A program made the translations under genes and the position numbers. Positions 28,526 to 37,213 of a stretch of 64,000 nt of DNA are shown piece by piece. The stretch lies in NCBI RefSeq assembly GCF_022879575.1, contig NZ_CP084260.1:2728001-2792000 (forward strand), written 5' to 3'. Numbering within the stretch: the first letter of the stretch is position 1; each line of letters begins with the position of its first letter. The stretch is from Caballeronia sp. SL2Y3. GTDB lineage: Bacteria; Pseudomonadota; Gammaproteobacteria; Burkholderiales; Burkholderiaceae. The notes beneath the pieces were generated by a model that was not told the origin of the DNA, searched no databases, and saw only the letters and a list, made by a program, of their open reading frames with translations.

Positions 28526-29170
28526 TCAGGCGATCTGCGCGAAGACCTTCCAGCTCTTCTTCTGCGTGTTGAGATCGCCTTCTTCGTATACCGAACAGTC
28601 GAGACGAAGATCGGTATCCGCCATGTCGATCTGCAGGAGCGCGCAATGGTGCGGGACCTTCTTCGGGTTCTTGCTGACCTCGAAGTGCGTGCACGAGAGA
28701 CACATGCGATGCGCCGGAATGTGCTGCTGGGCTTCCAGTTGGCGGATGGTCTTGAGCAGCGTGCGATAGAACGTCGCCTGCTCGTCTTCGCGCAGCGTGC
28801 CGACGGCCTTCGACAAGAAGTCCGGCCATTGCAGCGCCTTCTTCGCCGCCGTGCGTCCGCGCGACGTCAGGCGCACGGCCAGCGCGCGGCCGTCGTCCAG
28901 CGCGCGGCGCTTTTCGACGAGCCCCTTGCCTTCGAGCGTGCTCACGGCATCGCTCGTGGTCGCGGCCGTCAGCGCCGTCTCGCGCGCGATCTCGCCGAGG
29001 CGCATGGGCCCCTTGCGCTGCATCAGCAACACGAGAATTTCACCCTGGGTAGGCGTCAGCCCCGCACCTTCCGCCCATTCCCATGCCTGGCTGCGCATCG
29101 CCGTGCTCAGCCGCAGCAGGCCGTGGGTCACCCGCCCCGTCGCCTGCTCTCCGTAAACGCCTTCACTCAT
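28526..29170 (-). CDS. MarR-family regulator with a four-cysteine C-terminal extension
   Basis: 214 aa. Residues 10-145 form a MarR winged helix (LTPTQGEILVLLMQRKGPMRLGEIARETALTAATTSDAVSTLEGKGLVEKRRALDDGRA). After it comes an unusual tail of about 60 residues, with Cys157, Cys160, Cys176 and Cys192 (CX2C-X15-C-X15-C) plus His174-His175. This pattern could bind zinc or an Fe-S cluster, giving a metal- or redox-sensing regulator. It is monocistronic with no obvious target beside it; the antiporter and YbdK genes lie about 0.8 kb away. Confidence 0.88.
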   Translation of the reverse strand: MSEGVYGEQATGRVTHGLLRLSTAMRSQAWEWAEGAGLTPTQGEILVLLMQRKGPMRLGEIARETALTAATTSDAVSTLEGKGLVEKRRALDDGRALAVRLTSRGRTAAKKALQWPDFLSKAVGTLREDEQATFYRTLLKTIRQLEAQQHIPAHRMCLSCTHFEVSKNPKKVPHHCALLQIDMADTDLRLDCSVYEEGDLNTQKKSWKVFAQIA

Positions 29171-29473
29171 AATGTTTCGCTTGTTTTCCGCTTTATGGGT
29201 TTCGACAGCCCGTTCGCCGATAAGCGAACACCTCTCCCCGAAAGCCGCCCCGATTCACGTTGCCCCGTTCTTCGGCATAACTCCCGGTTTGTGGTCCCCG
29301 CCGTCTCAAAATTCAGGCGTACCAAGCCAATTCGGTTTGCCTGAATGGGGACATTGCACCCTCTTCGTTTTGCGCCTTGTTGTGTCGTGCCGTGGCGCTG
29401 CTTTTTCGCCGACTATACCCCGCCATCGGCGAAGTCGCCATTCTAAGCGACTGAGACCAAACGTACACCTTAA

Positions 29474-29497
29474 TTATCCACGCAAAACTGTGGATAA
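29474..29497. repeat. Inverted pair of DnaA-box-like sequences
   Basis: TTATCCACG (29474-29482) and TGTGGATAA (29489-29497) face each other, sharing 8-bp arms with an 8-bp spacer. The second is a perfect DnaA box; the first differs at the last base. Confidence 0.6.
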
Positions 29498-29548
29498 CCC
29501 GTGGAAAAGCGCGGTATTTCGTTGAGACTGCGCTCTGGACCACCAACC

Positions 29549-29611
29549 GACTGCCGCCCGAACTGAACAGACTGCCGCCCGAGCCGAAAGGACTGCCGTT
29601 CATTGCCAATA
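29549..29611. repeat. Three direct repeats with 21-bp period
   Basis: GACTGCCG begins at 29549, 29570 and 29591, exactly two helical turns apart. The first two units extend to GACTGCCGCCCGA. The phasing suggests binding of one protein on one DNA face. Confidence 0.5.
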
Positions 29612-29842
29612 CCGTCATGGTGCCTGCTTTTTTGCCAACGGCTATATGCCCCGTAACGCCCGGTAACGATTCTTACCGCTCCGGGGAATCCTGCGTTGTC
29701 CGCAATAACTCCGCGTTCACCGACAGCCTTCCCGATGTATACGGACGCTTCACGGAAACCTTGAGGAAAGTGCTTCGGGTTCTGCTCAAACGTTAGCGCG
29801 CGCATTCTATTCTCACCGCCGCATGCACGCATTCCATAAACA

Positions 29843-29882
29843 CGAAAAACAATAAAGCCGCTTAGAAGTTGTTCCAAGCGGC
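29843..29882 (-). terminator. Intrinsic terminator after the YbdK-like ligase gene
   Basis: Stem GCCGCTT / AAGCGGC with a 12-nt loop, followed on the reverse strand by a T-rich run (TTTATTGTTTTT). It lies about 100 bp after the stop codon. Confidence 0.7.
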
Positions 29883-29980
29883 CTATGTGCGAGAACCGTC
29901 AAAACATCACGATGCTCGAAAAGTCTTAAGCGTGCCTTAAGGTTTTGCTTTGCGCCATTCGCGCCATTCACGCGCTTCGC

Positions 29981-31096
29981 TTACGCACGCCATTGCAGAC
30001 ATTGCTGTCTCACGGCTTCGTGCAGCGACTTCTCCTTGTCGAACACGCCACGCAGCCACGTCGCATCGTTGACGCCGCCGCGCGCGATGTCGGCGATCTG
30101 CGCGAGCGCCGCCTGCGATCCGAGCGCTTCGGCATGCGGCGCGAGAACATCGAGCGTCGCCAGAATGTCTTCGGCAACCGTGCGCCGCTCGCCCGTCTGC
30201 GGATGGACGCACGTGCCTTCCATCCCGAAGCGGCATGCCTCGAAGCGGTTGAACGTATAGACGAGGTAGTCGTCTTCCTGCGGCATGAGCGGCTTGTCGA
30301 GCAGCAGATAGCGCGAAAGCGTCTGGATATAGCACGCGATGGCCGCCGCCCGATCGACCGAAAGCGGCGTATCCATCACGCGGACTTCGATGGTGCCGAA
30401 GCCGGGCTTCGGGCGAATGTCCCAGTAGAAGTCTTTCATGCTGTTCACGACGCCCGTGTGGACCATCTTCGAGAAGTATTCCTCGAAGCTGTCCCACGTG
30501 AGCACGAACGGCGCGCGGCCGGACAGCGGAAACGCGAACACCGAATTGAGCCGCGCCGAGTGAAAGCCCGTATCGACGCCCTGAATATACGGCGACGAAG
30601 CCGAGAGCGCGATGAAGTGCGGAATGTAGCGCGACATCGAATGCAGCAGGAAAAGCGCGCTGTTCGGATCGGGGCAGCCAATATGCACGTGCTGACCGAA
30701 CACCGTGAACTGCTTGGCGAGATAGCCGTATAGCTCAGAGATGTACTGAAAGCGCGGTGCGTCGTAGATCTGGCGGTCGCTCCATTGCTGGAACGCATGC
30801 GTGCCGCCGCCGGCCAGCCCGACATTCAGCTGGTCCGCCGCCGCCACGAGCGTATCGCGAATCTTGCGCAAGTCCGTCAAGGCTTGTTCGTGCGTCGTGC
30901 AGATGCCCGTCGAGAGCTCGATCATGCTTTCGGTGATCTCGGGCGTGATGTTGCCCGGAATCTTCTCGTCCTTGATAAGACGCATGAGGTCGGACGCGGC
31001 CTTGGTCAGGTCGTAGTCGTGTGTATTCACGACCTGGATTTCCAGCTCGACGCCGAACGTGAACGGTTCCGAGTTGATGAAGGGTTCTAGTGCCAT
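29981..31096 (-). CDS. YbdK-family carboxylate-amine ligase (weak glutamate-cysteine ligase type)
   Basis: 371 aa, the GCS2 family length. Family motifs are [20 protein letters not shown] (metal and ATP site), [29 protein letters not shown] and [20 protein letters not shown]. The family ligates amino groups to glutamate-like carboxylates; E. coli YbdK shows only weak gamma-glutamylcysteine synthesis. A distinct, classical GshA is encoded at 54817-56436, so this copy probably has another role. It follows the antiporter gene by 52 bp and may share its transcript. Confidence 0.93.
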   Translation of the reverse strand: MALEPFINSEPFTFGVELEIQVVNTHDYDLTKAASDLMRLIKDEKIPGNITPEITESMIELSTGICTTHEQALTDLRKIRDTLVAAADQLNVGLAGGGTHAFQQWSDRQIYDAPRFQYISELYGYLAKQFTVFGQHVHIGCPDPNSALFLLHSMSRYIPHFIALSASSPYIQGVDTGFHSARLNSVFAFPLSGRAPFVLTWDSFEEYFSKMVHTGVVNSMKDFYWDIRPKPGFGTIEVRVMDTPLSVDRAAAIACYIQTLSRYLLLDKPLMPQEDDYLVYTFNRFEACRFGMEGTCVHPQTGERRTVAEDILATLDVLAPHAEALGSQAALAQIADIARGGVNDATWLRGVFDKEKSLHEAVRQQCLQWRA

Positions 31097-31148
31097 GACG
31101 CCTCTTGTTGAATCAATGCTTTGCCGGCCGGGCGATGCTTGAATGCGC

Positions 31149-32351
31149 TTACTCGCGCCGCTCGCCCACCGCCGACAAACTACGGTACACCACGAACGGC
31201 GTCGCGATCTGCAGCAGCACGATCGAGCACATCACGATGGCGCGCAGCGTCGGATCGTAGTCGGGATACAGCACATACATATCGTCGACGAGCAGATACG
31301 CGAGCGCCGACATCGGCGTCAACGCCACGCCGAGCGCCACGCCCTGCTTCCATTCCAGCCCGCTCGGCTTCGCGAAGATCAGCACGCCGATCAGCTTGCC
31401 GATGAAGCGCGCGAGCACGAGGCCCAGCGCCGCGACGCCGCCGAGCGCGATATCTCGCCACGCAAACGATGTCAGCGTGAGCGCAAACAGAATGACGGTG
31501 AGCAGCCATCCCGCCGACCCGAAGTGCGACGGCCACAACTGCGGCCGCTCGTCCGCGTTCTTCACGATGATGCCGGCCGCGAGCAACGCGAAGATCGTCG
31601 AGAGCTTGAAGAGGTGAGCGATGGCGATGGCGAGCAGCACGAGTCCGAAGAGCGCCACGAAAGAATGCTCATCGTTGGCGTTCAGGCGTCGATAAAGCAG
31701 ATTGCAGGCACGCGCCAGCAGAAACGCCAACACCAGCGACCCGATCAGCAGATAAAGCGGCTGGAGGATCGTCGCGAATGCGTTGCCGTAGATCTCCTGA
31801 TGCAGCACGCCCGCCGCCAGTTTTTCGACGATCACCGCGTACATGCTGTTCAACGCGGTCAGCGTCATCAGGCGCTGCGTCACCTGACCTTCCGCGCGCA
31901 ATTCGGTCTTTAGCTGAATCACCATGGCGGGCGACGTGGACATCGCGATGGCGGCGATCACCACCGACGGCATGGTCGGCACATGGAACAGGATCAGCGC
32001 GATCAGCACGAGGCCGAACGTGAGCGTCGATTCCGCGATGCTCGACAAGATCAAATACGGATTGCGACGGATCCAGCGCAGGTCGAGCCGGCCGCCCAGT
32101 TCGAAAAGCAGCAGCCCGAGCGCGACGTCGAGGAGCGGTCGCGACAGACCGCCCGCGCTCGCGTCGATCACGCCGAGCCCTGCGTTACCCGCGATCAGCC
32201 CGATCACCGCATAGCCGGTGATGCGCGGCAGACGCCACGCGCGCCATAGCAGTTCTCCGGCGAGCCCCGCCGTGACGAGCGCGAGACCGGCCCAGAGAAT
32301 GGCGTCGGGTTCGAGCGGCCAGGCGGGCAGAAATGAAAATGCCGAATTCAT
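31149..32351 (-). CDS. CPA2-family cation:proton antiporter (Kef-type)
   Basis: 400-aa polytopic protein with about 12 hydrophobic spans. Characteristic segments are [45 protein letters not shown] and the discontinuous helix region [17 protein letters not shown]. No TrkA-N or universal-stress domain is attached, so it is a short Kef-like form. Probable role is K+ or Na+ exchange for H+. Its start borders the proposed oriC, with transcription running away from it. Confidence 0.9.
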   Translation of the reverse strand: MNSAFSFLPAWPLEPDAILWAGLALVTAGLAGELLWRAWRLPRITGYAVIGLIAGNAGLGVIDASAGGLSRPLLDVALGLLLFELGGRLDLRWIRRNPYLILSSIAESTLTFGLVLIALILFHVPTMPSVVIAAIAMSTSPAMVIQLKTELRAEGQVTQRLMTLTALNSMYAVIVEKLAAGVLHQEIYGNAFATILQPLYLLIGSLVLAFLLARACNLLYRRLNANDEHSFVALFGLVLLAIAIAHLFKLSTIFALLAAGIIVKNADERPQLWPSHFGSAGWLLTVILFALTLTSFAWRDIALGGVAALGLVLARFIGKLIGVLIFAKPSGLEWKQGVALGVALTPMSALAYLLVDDMYVLYPDYDPTLRAIVMCSIVLLQIATPFVVYRSLSAVGERRE

Positions 32352-33082
32352 CGTGTGGGCTTCTCCTTCGTTGCTTCAGGCAGAGGGGCACGTCCGGCCG
32401 CGTGGTGGGCGAAAAACGTCAGCGGACGGCACGCATGCTCACGACCCGCTCCCGCCACGGGCGTAGTTCATTCAGGCGAAACGAATACGAACGAACACGG
32501 CGTCACGGAACGGCCGTGCACGGATTAGACGATGCGTCCCGGTCCAATGCGACGCTTAAAGCGAGACTGGCCGGACGCAGCGAACGGCGTTGCAGCGCGA
32601 TGATCGGAGTTTCGCGTTGCAAGCGTCGTTCCATTGAGGCGCTCGCCGTCTGGACGGCGCGACGCAGGAAGAAGCGCGATTGTGCCACACAGTCATGTCC
32701 CCGGCTGAAACTCCAAGTTTATGATTCTTATGAGGTAAGTCCAACCGTAGACGTTCCGGTTCGGAAAACCTGACCGGCGGTCCGCGCGCTTCTTGCGGTT
32801 CCGGTGACGTCGTCTTCAGGTGTTTACAGGTTTACTGTATATAAACGTAGTAGTAGTTAACAAGGCGCCGCGTCCGCTGTGGACAACTGGCTTTTCCGCT
32901 TTTCCATCAAGCAGATGTAAACCGAAAAAGCGCGCGGTAAACCCGAGCGTCTCGCGCCGTTAACTCGGAATAACTTTCGGCGGTTAACGGGCGGTCTCCG
33001 GCTTGTCCCGTTTACGTGCACAACGCGTACACAGCTCTTTCTTGCGGATCTCGCCGGGTTATCCACAGATATCCGAGGATAA
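32352..33082. other. 731-bp gene-free interval containing the proposed oriC
   Basis: No coding frame of quality on either strand. The left half (32352-32770) shows nothing specific beyond the antiporter promoter region. The right half (32815-33082) carries DnaA boxes, DnaA-trios, an AT-rich tract and repeated hexamers. This is one of the least GC-rich stretches in the window. Confidence 0.7.
32815..33070. other. oriC: Candidate chromosomal replication origin (oriC)
   Basis: Seen in order on the + strand: AT-rich GTTTACAGGTTTACTGTATA (32822-32841), then TAGTAGTAG (32848-32856), GC-rich spacer (32861-32877), DnaA box TGTGGACAA (32878-32886, one mismatch), then a perfect DnaA box TTATCCACA (33059-33067). 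Read on the reverse strand this is DnaA box, GC-rich spacer, CTA repeats, AT tract: the layout described for the bacterial basal unwinding element with DnaA-trios. Eight GTT(T/A)AC-type hexamers lie in the same 200 bp. Origin-linked genes (parAB, parS, mnmG, atp) lie 25-32 kb to the left. Inference, not proof. Confidence 0.65.
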
Positions 33083-34894
33083 CTAGGCCGGGCCGATATC
33101 TCCGTGACGTAACGCTCGTAAGAAGAATCGCGCGGGATCGACGGCTTCGGCCAGTTCGCGTTCGATCGGCCACGGCTCGCCCTCTACCTGTGATGCGATC
33201 AGTTCCGCCGCGAGCGTCGCCCAGACGAGCCCGCGCGAACCGAAGGCGAACGCGCCGTATAAGCCCGGCATGCGCGGCAGGTCGAGCGGCCATGCGCCGG
33301 AAAGACGCCGGGCATCGCGGCGGGCGGCGGTTTCGTCGGCGAGCGAGCCGATCATCGGCATGCGATCGCTCGTCACGCAGCGAAACGCCACGCGGCCATG
33401 CGCGACCCGTACGTCCTGCAAGCCGGCGAGCATGCGTCCGACGCGCTCGACGTTCTCCGCGTGCCCGGCTTCGCGGATGTGCGGATCGGTCTCGTCGATG
33501 TCGTAGGTGGCGCCGATCAGCGTGCGCCGCGCGCCGAGCGGCACCGCATAGCCGTCGCCGACCACGGGCAGCGTCAGCGCATCGAGCGGGCTCTTCTCGA
33601 CAATCGAAAGCTGACCGCGCACGCCGCGCGTCGGATCTCCGTAAAGACCGGCGAGGTGCGCCGCATCGTGCGCATTGGCGAGCACCAGAACCGGCGCTTT
33701 CGCGATCAGTTCGCCTTGGGCGTCGAAGGCACGCCAGTCGCGGCCGTCGAATGCAATCTGCGTGACGGCCGTATTCATGCGCATGGTGAGCGCGTCGCCG
33801 GAAGCGGCGACTTGCGCCGCGCAGACCGCGGCCGGCGAAATGGCGCCGCCGCGCGGAAAGAGCCAGCCGCCGCGCGCCACTTCTACGCCTGCCACGCGCG
33901 AAGCGTCGTCGCGCGCTATCGGCGTCACGTAGTCGCGCGGATAGCCGAATCGCGCGATGGCGTCGGCGAGCGCATTCGCGTCTTCTTCCGAATCGGCAAT
34001 TTGCAGCAGACCGGCGCTGCGCCGCAAGTCGTGGCCGGCGGCTTCGAGCGTCTGCCATCGTTGCAGCGCGCACAGAAAGCCCGCCCGCGTGAGGCGCGCG
34101 GCGATGCTGTCGTCGCGCCACACGATCGGGTGAAAGACGCCGGCAGGATTACCCGACGCGTCCCGCGCGGGCGACGCGTGCCGGTCGATCAGCGTCACGC
34201 GCCAGCCGCGCGACGCGAAGGACGACGTCACCGCGCATCCAGCCAGTCCCGCGCCGATGACGATGGCCTCGCGCGCTGTTACTTCCAAGGCCAGCGGCGG
34301 CTCGTGACGGCGCACGCGCCAGCGCGGCGCGAAGCGCCCAGCGATTCGACCGTCGCTTTGGCCGCACTCGAATCCTGAGGCAGCGAGCGCGCGCGTCCAC
34401 GAGTCGCGGCCCGGCTCGGCGACGTCGACGCAGAGCGTCGCGCCGTCGCCGGCGAAGCGCGCGAGCGTCTTGCCCCACTTGCGCGGATCGTCGTCTGCCG
34501 TCGCATCGACATGAAACGCGTCTGCGCGCAGCCAGAGCTTCGGCAGCATGTCGTCGCCGACGGCAAGCGTGAGCACGACGCGCCCCGCTTCGAATTCGAG
34601 CCGATGCACGCCGGGCACGCGCATCGGCCAGACGCGGGCAAGTTCGGCTAATAGTGGATCGCTGCGAGCGGGCGGCGGCGTATCGAGCGCACGCAGCGGC
34701 GCCACTGCGACCACATACAGACGCTCAGAGCGCGCGGCGTCGTCGCGCCAAAGACGCCATAACGCCAGAAAGAGACTGTGAGTGTCGAAGCGCGCGGCGG
34801 CATCGACAAAGGTGAACACGCGCTTCGTCTTCCAGCGCGCCGGAAGATCGTGCAGCGCGAGAAGCGGCTCGCTAACGGGCGATGTATCGGTCAT
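33083..34894 (-). CDS. mnmC: MnmC-like tRNA modification protein, FAD oxidoreductase half intact, methyltransferase half degenerate
   Basis: 603 aa. MnmC normally demodifies cmnm5(s2)U34 with its C-terminal FAD domain, then methylates to mnm5(s2)U with its N-terminal SAM domain. Here the C-terminal half from about residue 205 is normal: AIVIGAGLAGCAVTSSFASRGW (FAD motif), ASGNPAGVFHPIVW and GLYGAFAFGSRGLVWATLAAEL. The N-terminal half is shortened. Where I expect the SAM motif ETGFGxGxNFL between LPARW and FLALW there is VDAAARFDTHSLFLALW, with no glycine-rich loop; the usual start (YDDIYHS...) is absent. It starts near residue 37 of a typical MnmC. Methyltransferase activity is doubtful. Confidence 0.85.
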   Translation of the reverse strand: MTDTSPVSEPLLALHDLPARWKTKRVFTFVDAAARFDTHSLFLALWRLWRDDAARSERLYVVAVAPLRALDTPPPARSDPLLAELARVWPMRVPGVHRLEFEAGRVVLTLAVGDDMLPKLWLRADAFHVDATADDDPRKWGKTLARFAGDGATLCVDVAEPGRDSWTRALAASGFECGQSDGRIAGRFAPRWRVRRHEPPLALEVTAREAIVIGAGLAGCAVTSSFASRGWRVTLIDRHASPARDASGNPAGVFHPIVWRDDSIAARLTRAGFLCALQRWQTLEAAGHDLRRSAGLLQIADSEEDANALADAIARFGYPRDYVTPIARDDASRVAGVEVARGGWLFPRGGAISPAAVCAAQVAASGDALTMRMNTAVTQIAFDGRDWRAFDAQGELIAKAPVLVLANAHDAAHLAGLYGDPTRGVRGQLSIVEKSPLDALTLPVVGDGYAVPLGARRTLIGATYDIDETDPHIREAGHAENVERVGRMLAGLQDVRVAHGRVAFRCVTSDRMPMIGSLADETAARRDARRLSGAWPLDLPRMPGLYGAFAFGSRGLVWATLAAELIASQVEGEPWPIERELAEAVDPARFFLRALRHGDIGPA

Positions 34895-35398
34895 GCATCA
34901 AGCCTGGGAGGAAAAGCGGGCGTCTGAGGGGCGTCGGATAGTCGGCGAACGCCGCCACGCGCCGCACGGAAGCACGACCGGTTGCATCCGCGAAAGCCAG
35001 TACCGGCAAGGCTTTCAGCGCGAAACGGCCAGAGAATTGGCGATGAAACGTTGGCAAAAACCAACGGCGCGCTGTCCGATCAGGGCGGCTTCGGCGGGCG
35101 AAAGCGAGTCGCGCGTGATCGACCCGCGAAGGCCGCCAGGAACACCCCGTTACATAAGGGTAAATCTTTGAAACCCTTGTCCAGATTGGGTTTGCGCTGC
35201 GCTATCATACCAAGCGCCTCGTTCGAAGGCGGCGCGAGGGATTTGATGGGAAGCAACGCCGGTGACATGGCGCGAAACTGCGCCTGATTGTCGGACGGGC
35301 GCGCCAGAGGCCCGCCCCTACTCGACTGCACGGCTTGCGCACGTATAATCGGCGCGTTCGCGCTGTTCGTGTCAACCTAAACTGATAAAGGAACCTTA
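34895..35398. other. 504-bp gap upstream of hupB
   Basis: No gene of quality. Divergent interval between mnmC and hupB carrying the hupB promoter and leader. The middle part (34920-35200) shows no motif I can name. Confidence 0.5.
35344..35349 (+). promoter_or_regulatory. -10 element of the hupB promoter
   Basis: Perfect TATAAT 50 bp before the hupB start codon. The -35 region at 17-18 bp spacing is poor, so the promoter may depend on an activator or on context. Confidence 0.5.
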
Positions 35399-35677
35399 AT
35401 GAACAAACAGGAATTGATCGACGCCGTAGCCGCTCAGACCGGCGCCAGCAAAGCTCAAACCGGCGAAACGCTGGACACGTTGCTCGAAGTCATCAAGAAG
35501 GCTGTCTCGAAAGGTGACGCAGTTCAGTTGATCGGTTTCGGCAGCTTCGGTTCGGGAAAGCGCGCAGCGCGCACGGGCCGTAATCCGAAGACCGGCGAAT
35601 CCATCAAGATTCCGGCCGCCAAGACCGTCAAGTTCACGGCTGGCAAGGCATTCAAGGACGCAGTCAACAAGCGCTGA
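35399..35677 (+). CDS. hupB: DNA-binding protein HU-beta
   Basis: Abundant nucleoid-associated protein that bends and compacts DNA, and assists DnaA at oriC in E. coli. The 92-aa sequence [20 protein letters not shown] has the helical dimerisation half. The beta-arm follows, with the conserved [16 protein letters not shown] intercalating-proline region and a C-terminal [11 protein letters not shown] clear AAAGGA ribosome site precedes the ATG. It is only 2.3 kb from the proposed origin. A strong terminator (35858-35883) lies 180 bp downstream. Confidence 0.97.
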   Translation: MNKQELIDAVAAQTGASKAQTGETLDTLLEVIKKAVSKGDAVQLIGFGSFGSGKRAARTGRNPKTGESIKIPAAKTVKFTAGKAFKDAVNKR

Positions 35678-35857
35678 GCGCCTGGCCCGTCGCGGCCCGC
35701 CTCGCTGCGCAGCGCCTGGCAGCACTTTTCAGCGCTCATCAGCGCCATCGCTCGTGTTTAGTTGTTCCGTGTTCGTATCTTGATAGCGCCCGTCTTGCGC
35801 AAGCTACTCAGGTTCGTCCGCATGAGCGGAAAAAAGCCGGAGACCAAGAGGACCATG

Positions 35858-35883
35858 AAACCCGCCATCGGCGGGTTTTTTTT
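35858..35883 (+). terminator. Intrinsic terminator, + strand
   Basis: Stem AAACCCGCC / GGCGGGTTT with a 3-nt loop and a run of eight T residues on the + strand. It ends the hupB transcript, and its stem is also just past the stop codon of the convergent GTPase gene. Confidence 0.85.
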
Positions 35884-35888
35884 CATCT

Positions 35889-37106
35889 CTAATGCCGATG
35901 GTCTTCGCAATCGCAGTCGGGGCCGTGGCCGTGGTCGTGCTCATGCTCATGATCGTGATCCTCGACATCCCACGCGGGAAACGGGTCGTCGAACTGCTGC
36001 CACGCATCGCTGCCGAGCGTCCATTCGTCGTCGGTCAACAGGCACGCGTCGAACTTTCGCTGCCATGCGTCGATGTCGAGATCGACGCCCATCAGCACCA
36101 GTTCCTGCCGTCGATCGCCGATGCTGTTGTCGTCCGGATCGCCGAACCATTCCGCGACGATCTCGGCTTCGAGCTCGGGATCATCCGTTGGCCATTCGCT
36201 TCTGTCCTGCGCGGCCCACCATACGCCAGCCGGGCCGTGCCGCAACGTGCCGCCCGCCTGCGACAGCGACCCGCCGACGACACTGCGCGTCGCGAGCCAG
36301 AAGAAGCCCTTCGCGCGCAGCACGTCGCGCCATTCCTCATGCAGCAGATTCCAGAGCCGTTGCGGATGAAAGGGCCTGCGCGCCCGATAAACGAAATGCC
36401 GGACGCCCGACGCATCGGCGTCGCTAGCGTCTTCGCGTTCATCGTTAAGAATCGCGAGCCAGCCTGCGGCGCTGCCGGTGGCGTCCAGATCGAAACGGCC
36501 CGTGTTCACCAGTTCGCCGAGCGGCGCTTTGCCGTGTTCCGCGCGCAGCAGAACGGCGCGCGGATTCAACGCGCGGAAGATCTGCGCCAGCCGGTCCAGT
36601 TCGTCCTGGCCGACGAGGTCCGTCTTGCTCATCACGATCACGTCGCAGAATTCGATCTGCTCGACGAGCGCTTCGACCACGGTTTTGTCTTCGTCGGACG
36701 CTTCGCCGTTCAGCACGACGCCGCGTTCGGCGAGCGACTCTGCCGACGCGTAATCGCGCATGAAAGTCGATGCATCGACGACGGTCACGAACGTATCGAG
36801 ATGCGCGCGGCCAGCGAAAGGCGCGTCTTCGTCGTCGCCGAAAGCGAAGTGTTCGGCGATATCCATCGGATTCACGCCGGGCGGCGCTTCGATCACGATC
36901 GCATCGAAACGCGGCTGCTGCTCGGCGAGTCGCGTGATGGCATCGGCGATGGCGTGCATTGCGTGCATCGCATCCTCGCCCGCGCGGCAAGCAAAGGACC
37001 CGAGGCGCACGCCTTCGCTGTTGTCGCGCAATGCGTCGAGAAGCGTGGATTTGCCCGCGCCGACGAAACCCGAGAGCACGGTGACTGGCAGTGGCGTTTG
37101 GTTCAT
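35889..37106 (-). CDS. COG0523 (CobW/P47K) GTPase lacking the CxCC motif, His-rich tail
   Basis: G3E-family GTPase, 405 aa from ATG 37106 (MNQTPLPVTVLSGFVGAGKS); a GTG ten codons earlier (37136) is an alternative and neither has a clear ribosome site. Walker A is GFVGAGKST, the NKxD-like motif is VIVMSKTDLV, and the CobW C-terminal domain FVYRARRPFHPQRLWNLLHEEW is present. The segment between Walker A and the switch (normally carrying GCICC) is replaced by GSFACRAGEDAMHAMHAIAD and about 30 residues are missing. The C-terminus DHDHEHEHDHGHGPDCDCEDHRH can chelate metal. Probably a zinc-linked metallochaperone variant. Confidence 0.88.
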   Translation of the reverse strand: MNQTPLPVTVLSGFVGAGKSTLLDALRDNSEGVRLGSFACRAGEDAMHAMHAIADAITRLAEQQPRFDAIVIEAPPGVNPMDIAEHFAFGDDEDAPFAGRAHLDTFVTVVDASTFMRDYASAESLAERGVVLNGEASDEDKTVVEALVEQIEFCDVIVMSKTDLVGQDELDRLAQIFRALNPRAVLLRAEHGKAPLGELVNTGRFDLDATGSAAGWLAILNDEREDASDADASGVRHFVYRARRPFHPQRLWNLLHEEWRDVLRAKGFFWLATRSVVGGSLSQAGGTLRHGPAGVWWAAQDRSEWPTDDPELEAEIVAEWFGDPDDNSIGDRRQELVLMGVDLDIDAWQRKFDACLLTDDEWTLGSDAWQQFDDPFPAWDVEDHDHEHEHDHGHGPDCDCEDHRH

Positions 37107-37213
37107 TGCGGGCGTGTGGACGAGAATCGAAGTCACGATTCTGCATCAAACGCGGGGTGAGCGGAGGCAAGGCGCCGAGCGGCGCGGCGGCTCGCGCGCG
37201 GAAGAACCGGGAA

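Larger units (their letters stand above)
29171..29980. other. 810-bp gap with DnaA-box pair and 21-bp repeats
   Basis: No convincing gene. A 135-codon reverse frame here starts inside the YbdK terminator and has no family features. The stretch holds an inverted DnaA-box pair (29474-29497), three GACTGCCG repeats at 21-bp spacing (29549-29598) and the YbdK terminator (29843-29882). Confidence 0.55.

Noticed and set aside
29470..29877. 135-codon reverse frame with RQS repeats
   Set aside because: It starts at TTG inside the terminator stem of the YbdK gene, and its apparent repeats come from the 21-bp DNA repeats; no ribosome site or family similarity.
32352..33082. GC skew support for the origin candidate
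   Set aside because: A hand count of third codon positions in one minus-strand gene to the left (cluster 2 livH) and one to the right (hslU) showed no clear difference; gene orientation alone also fits an origin further right near dnaA, so it is not used as evidence.
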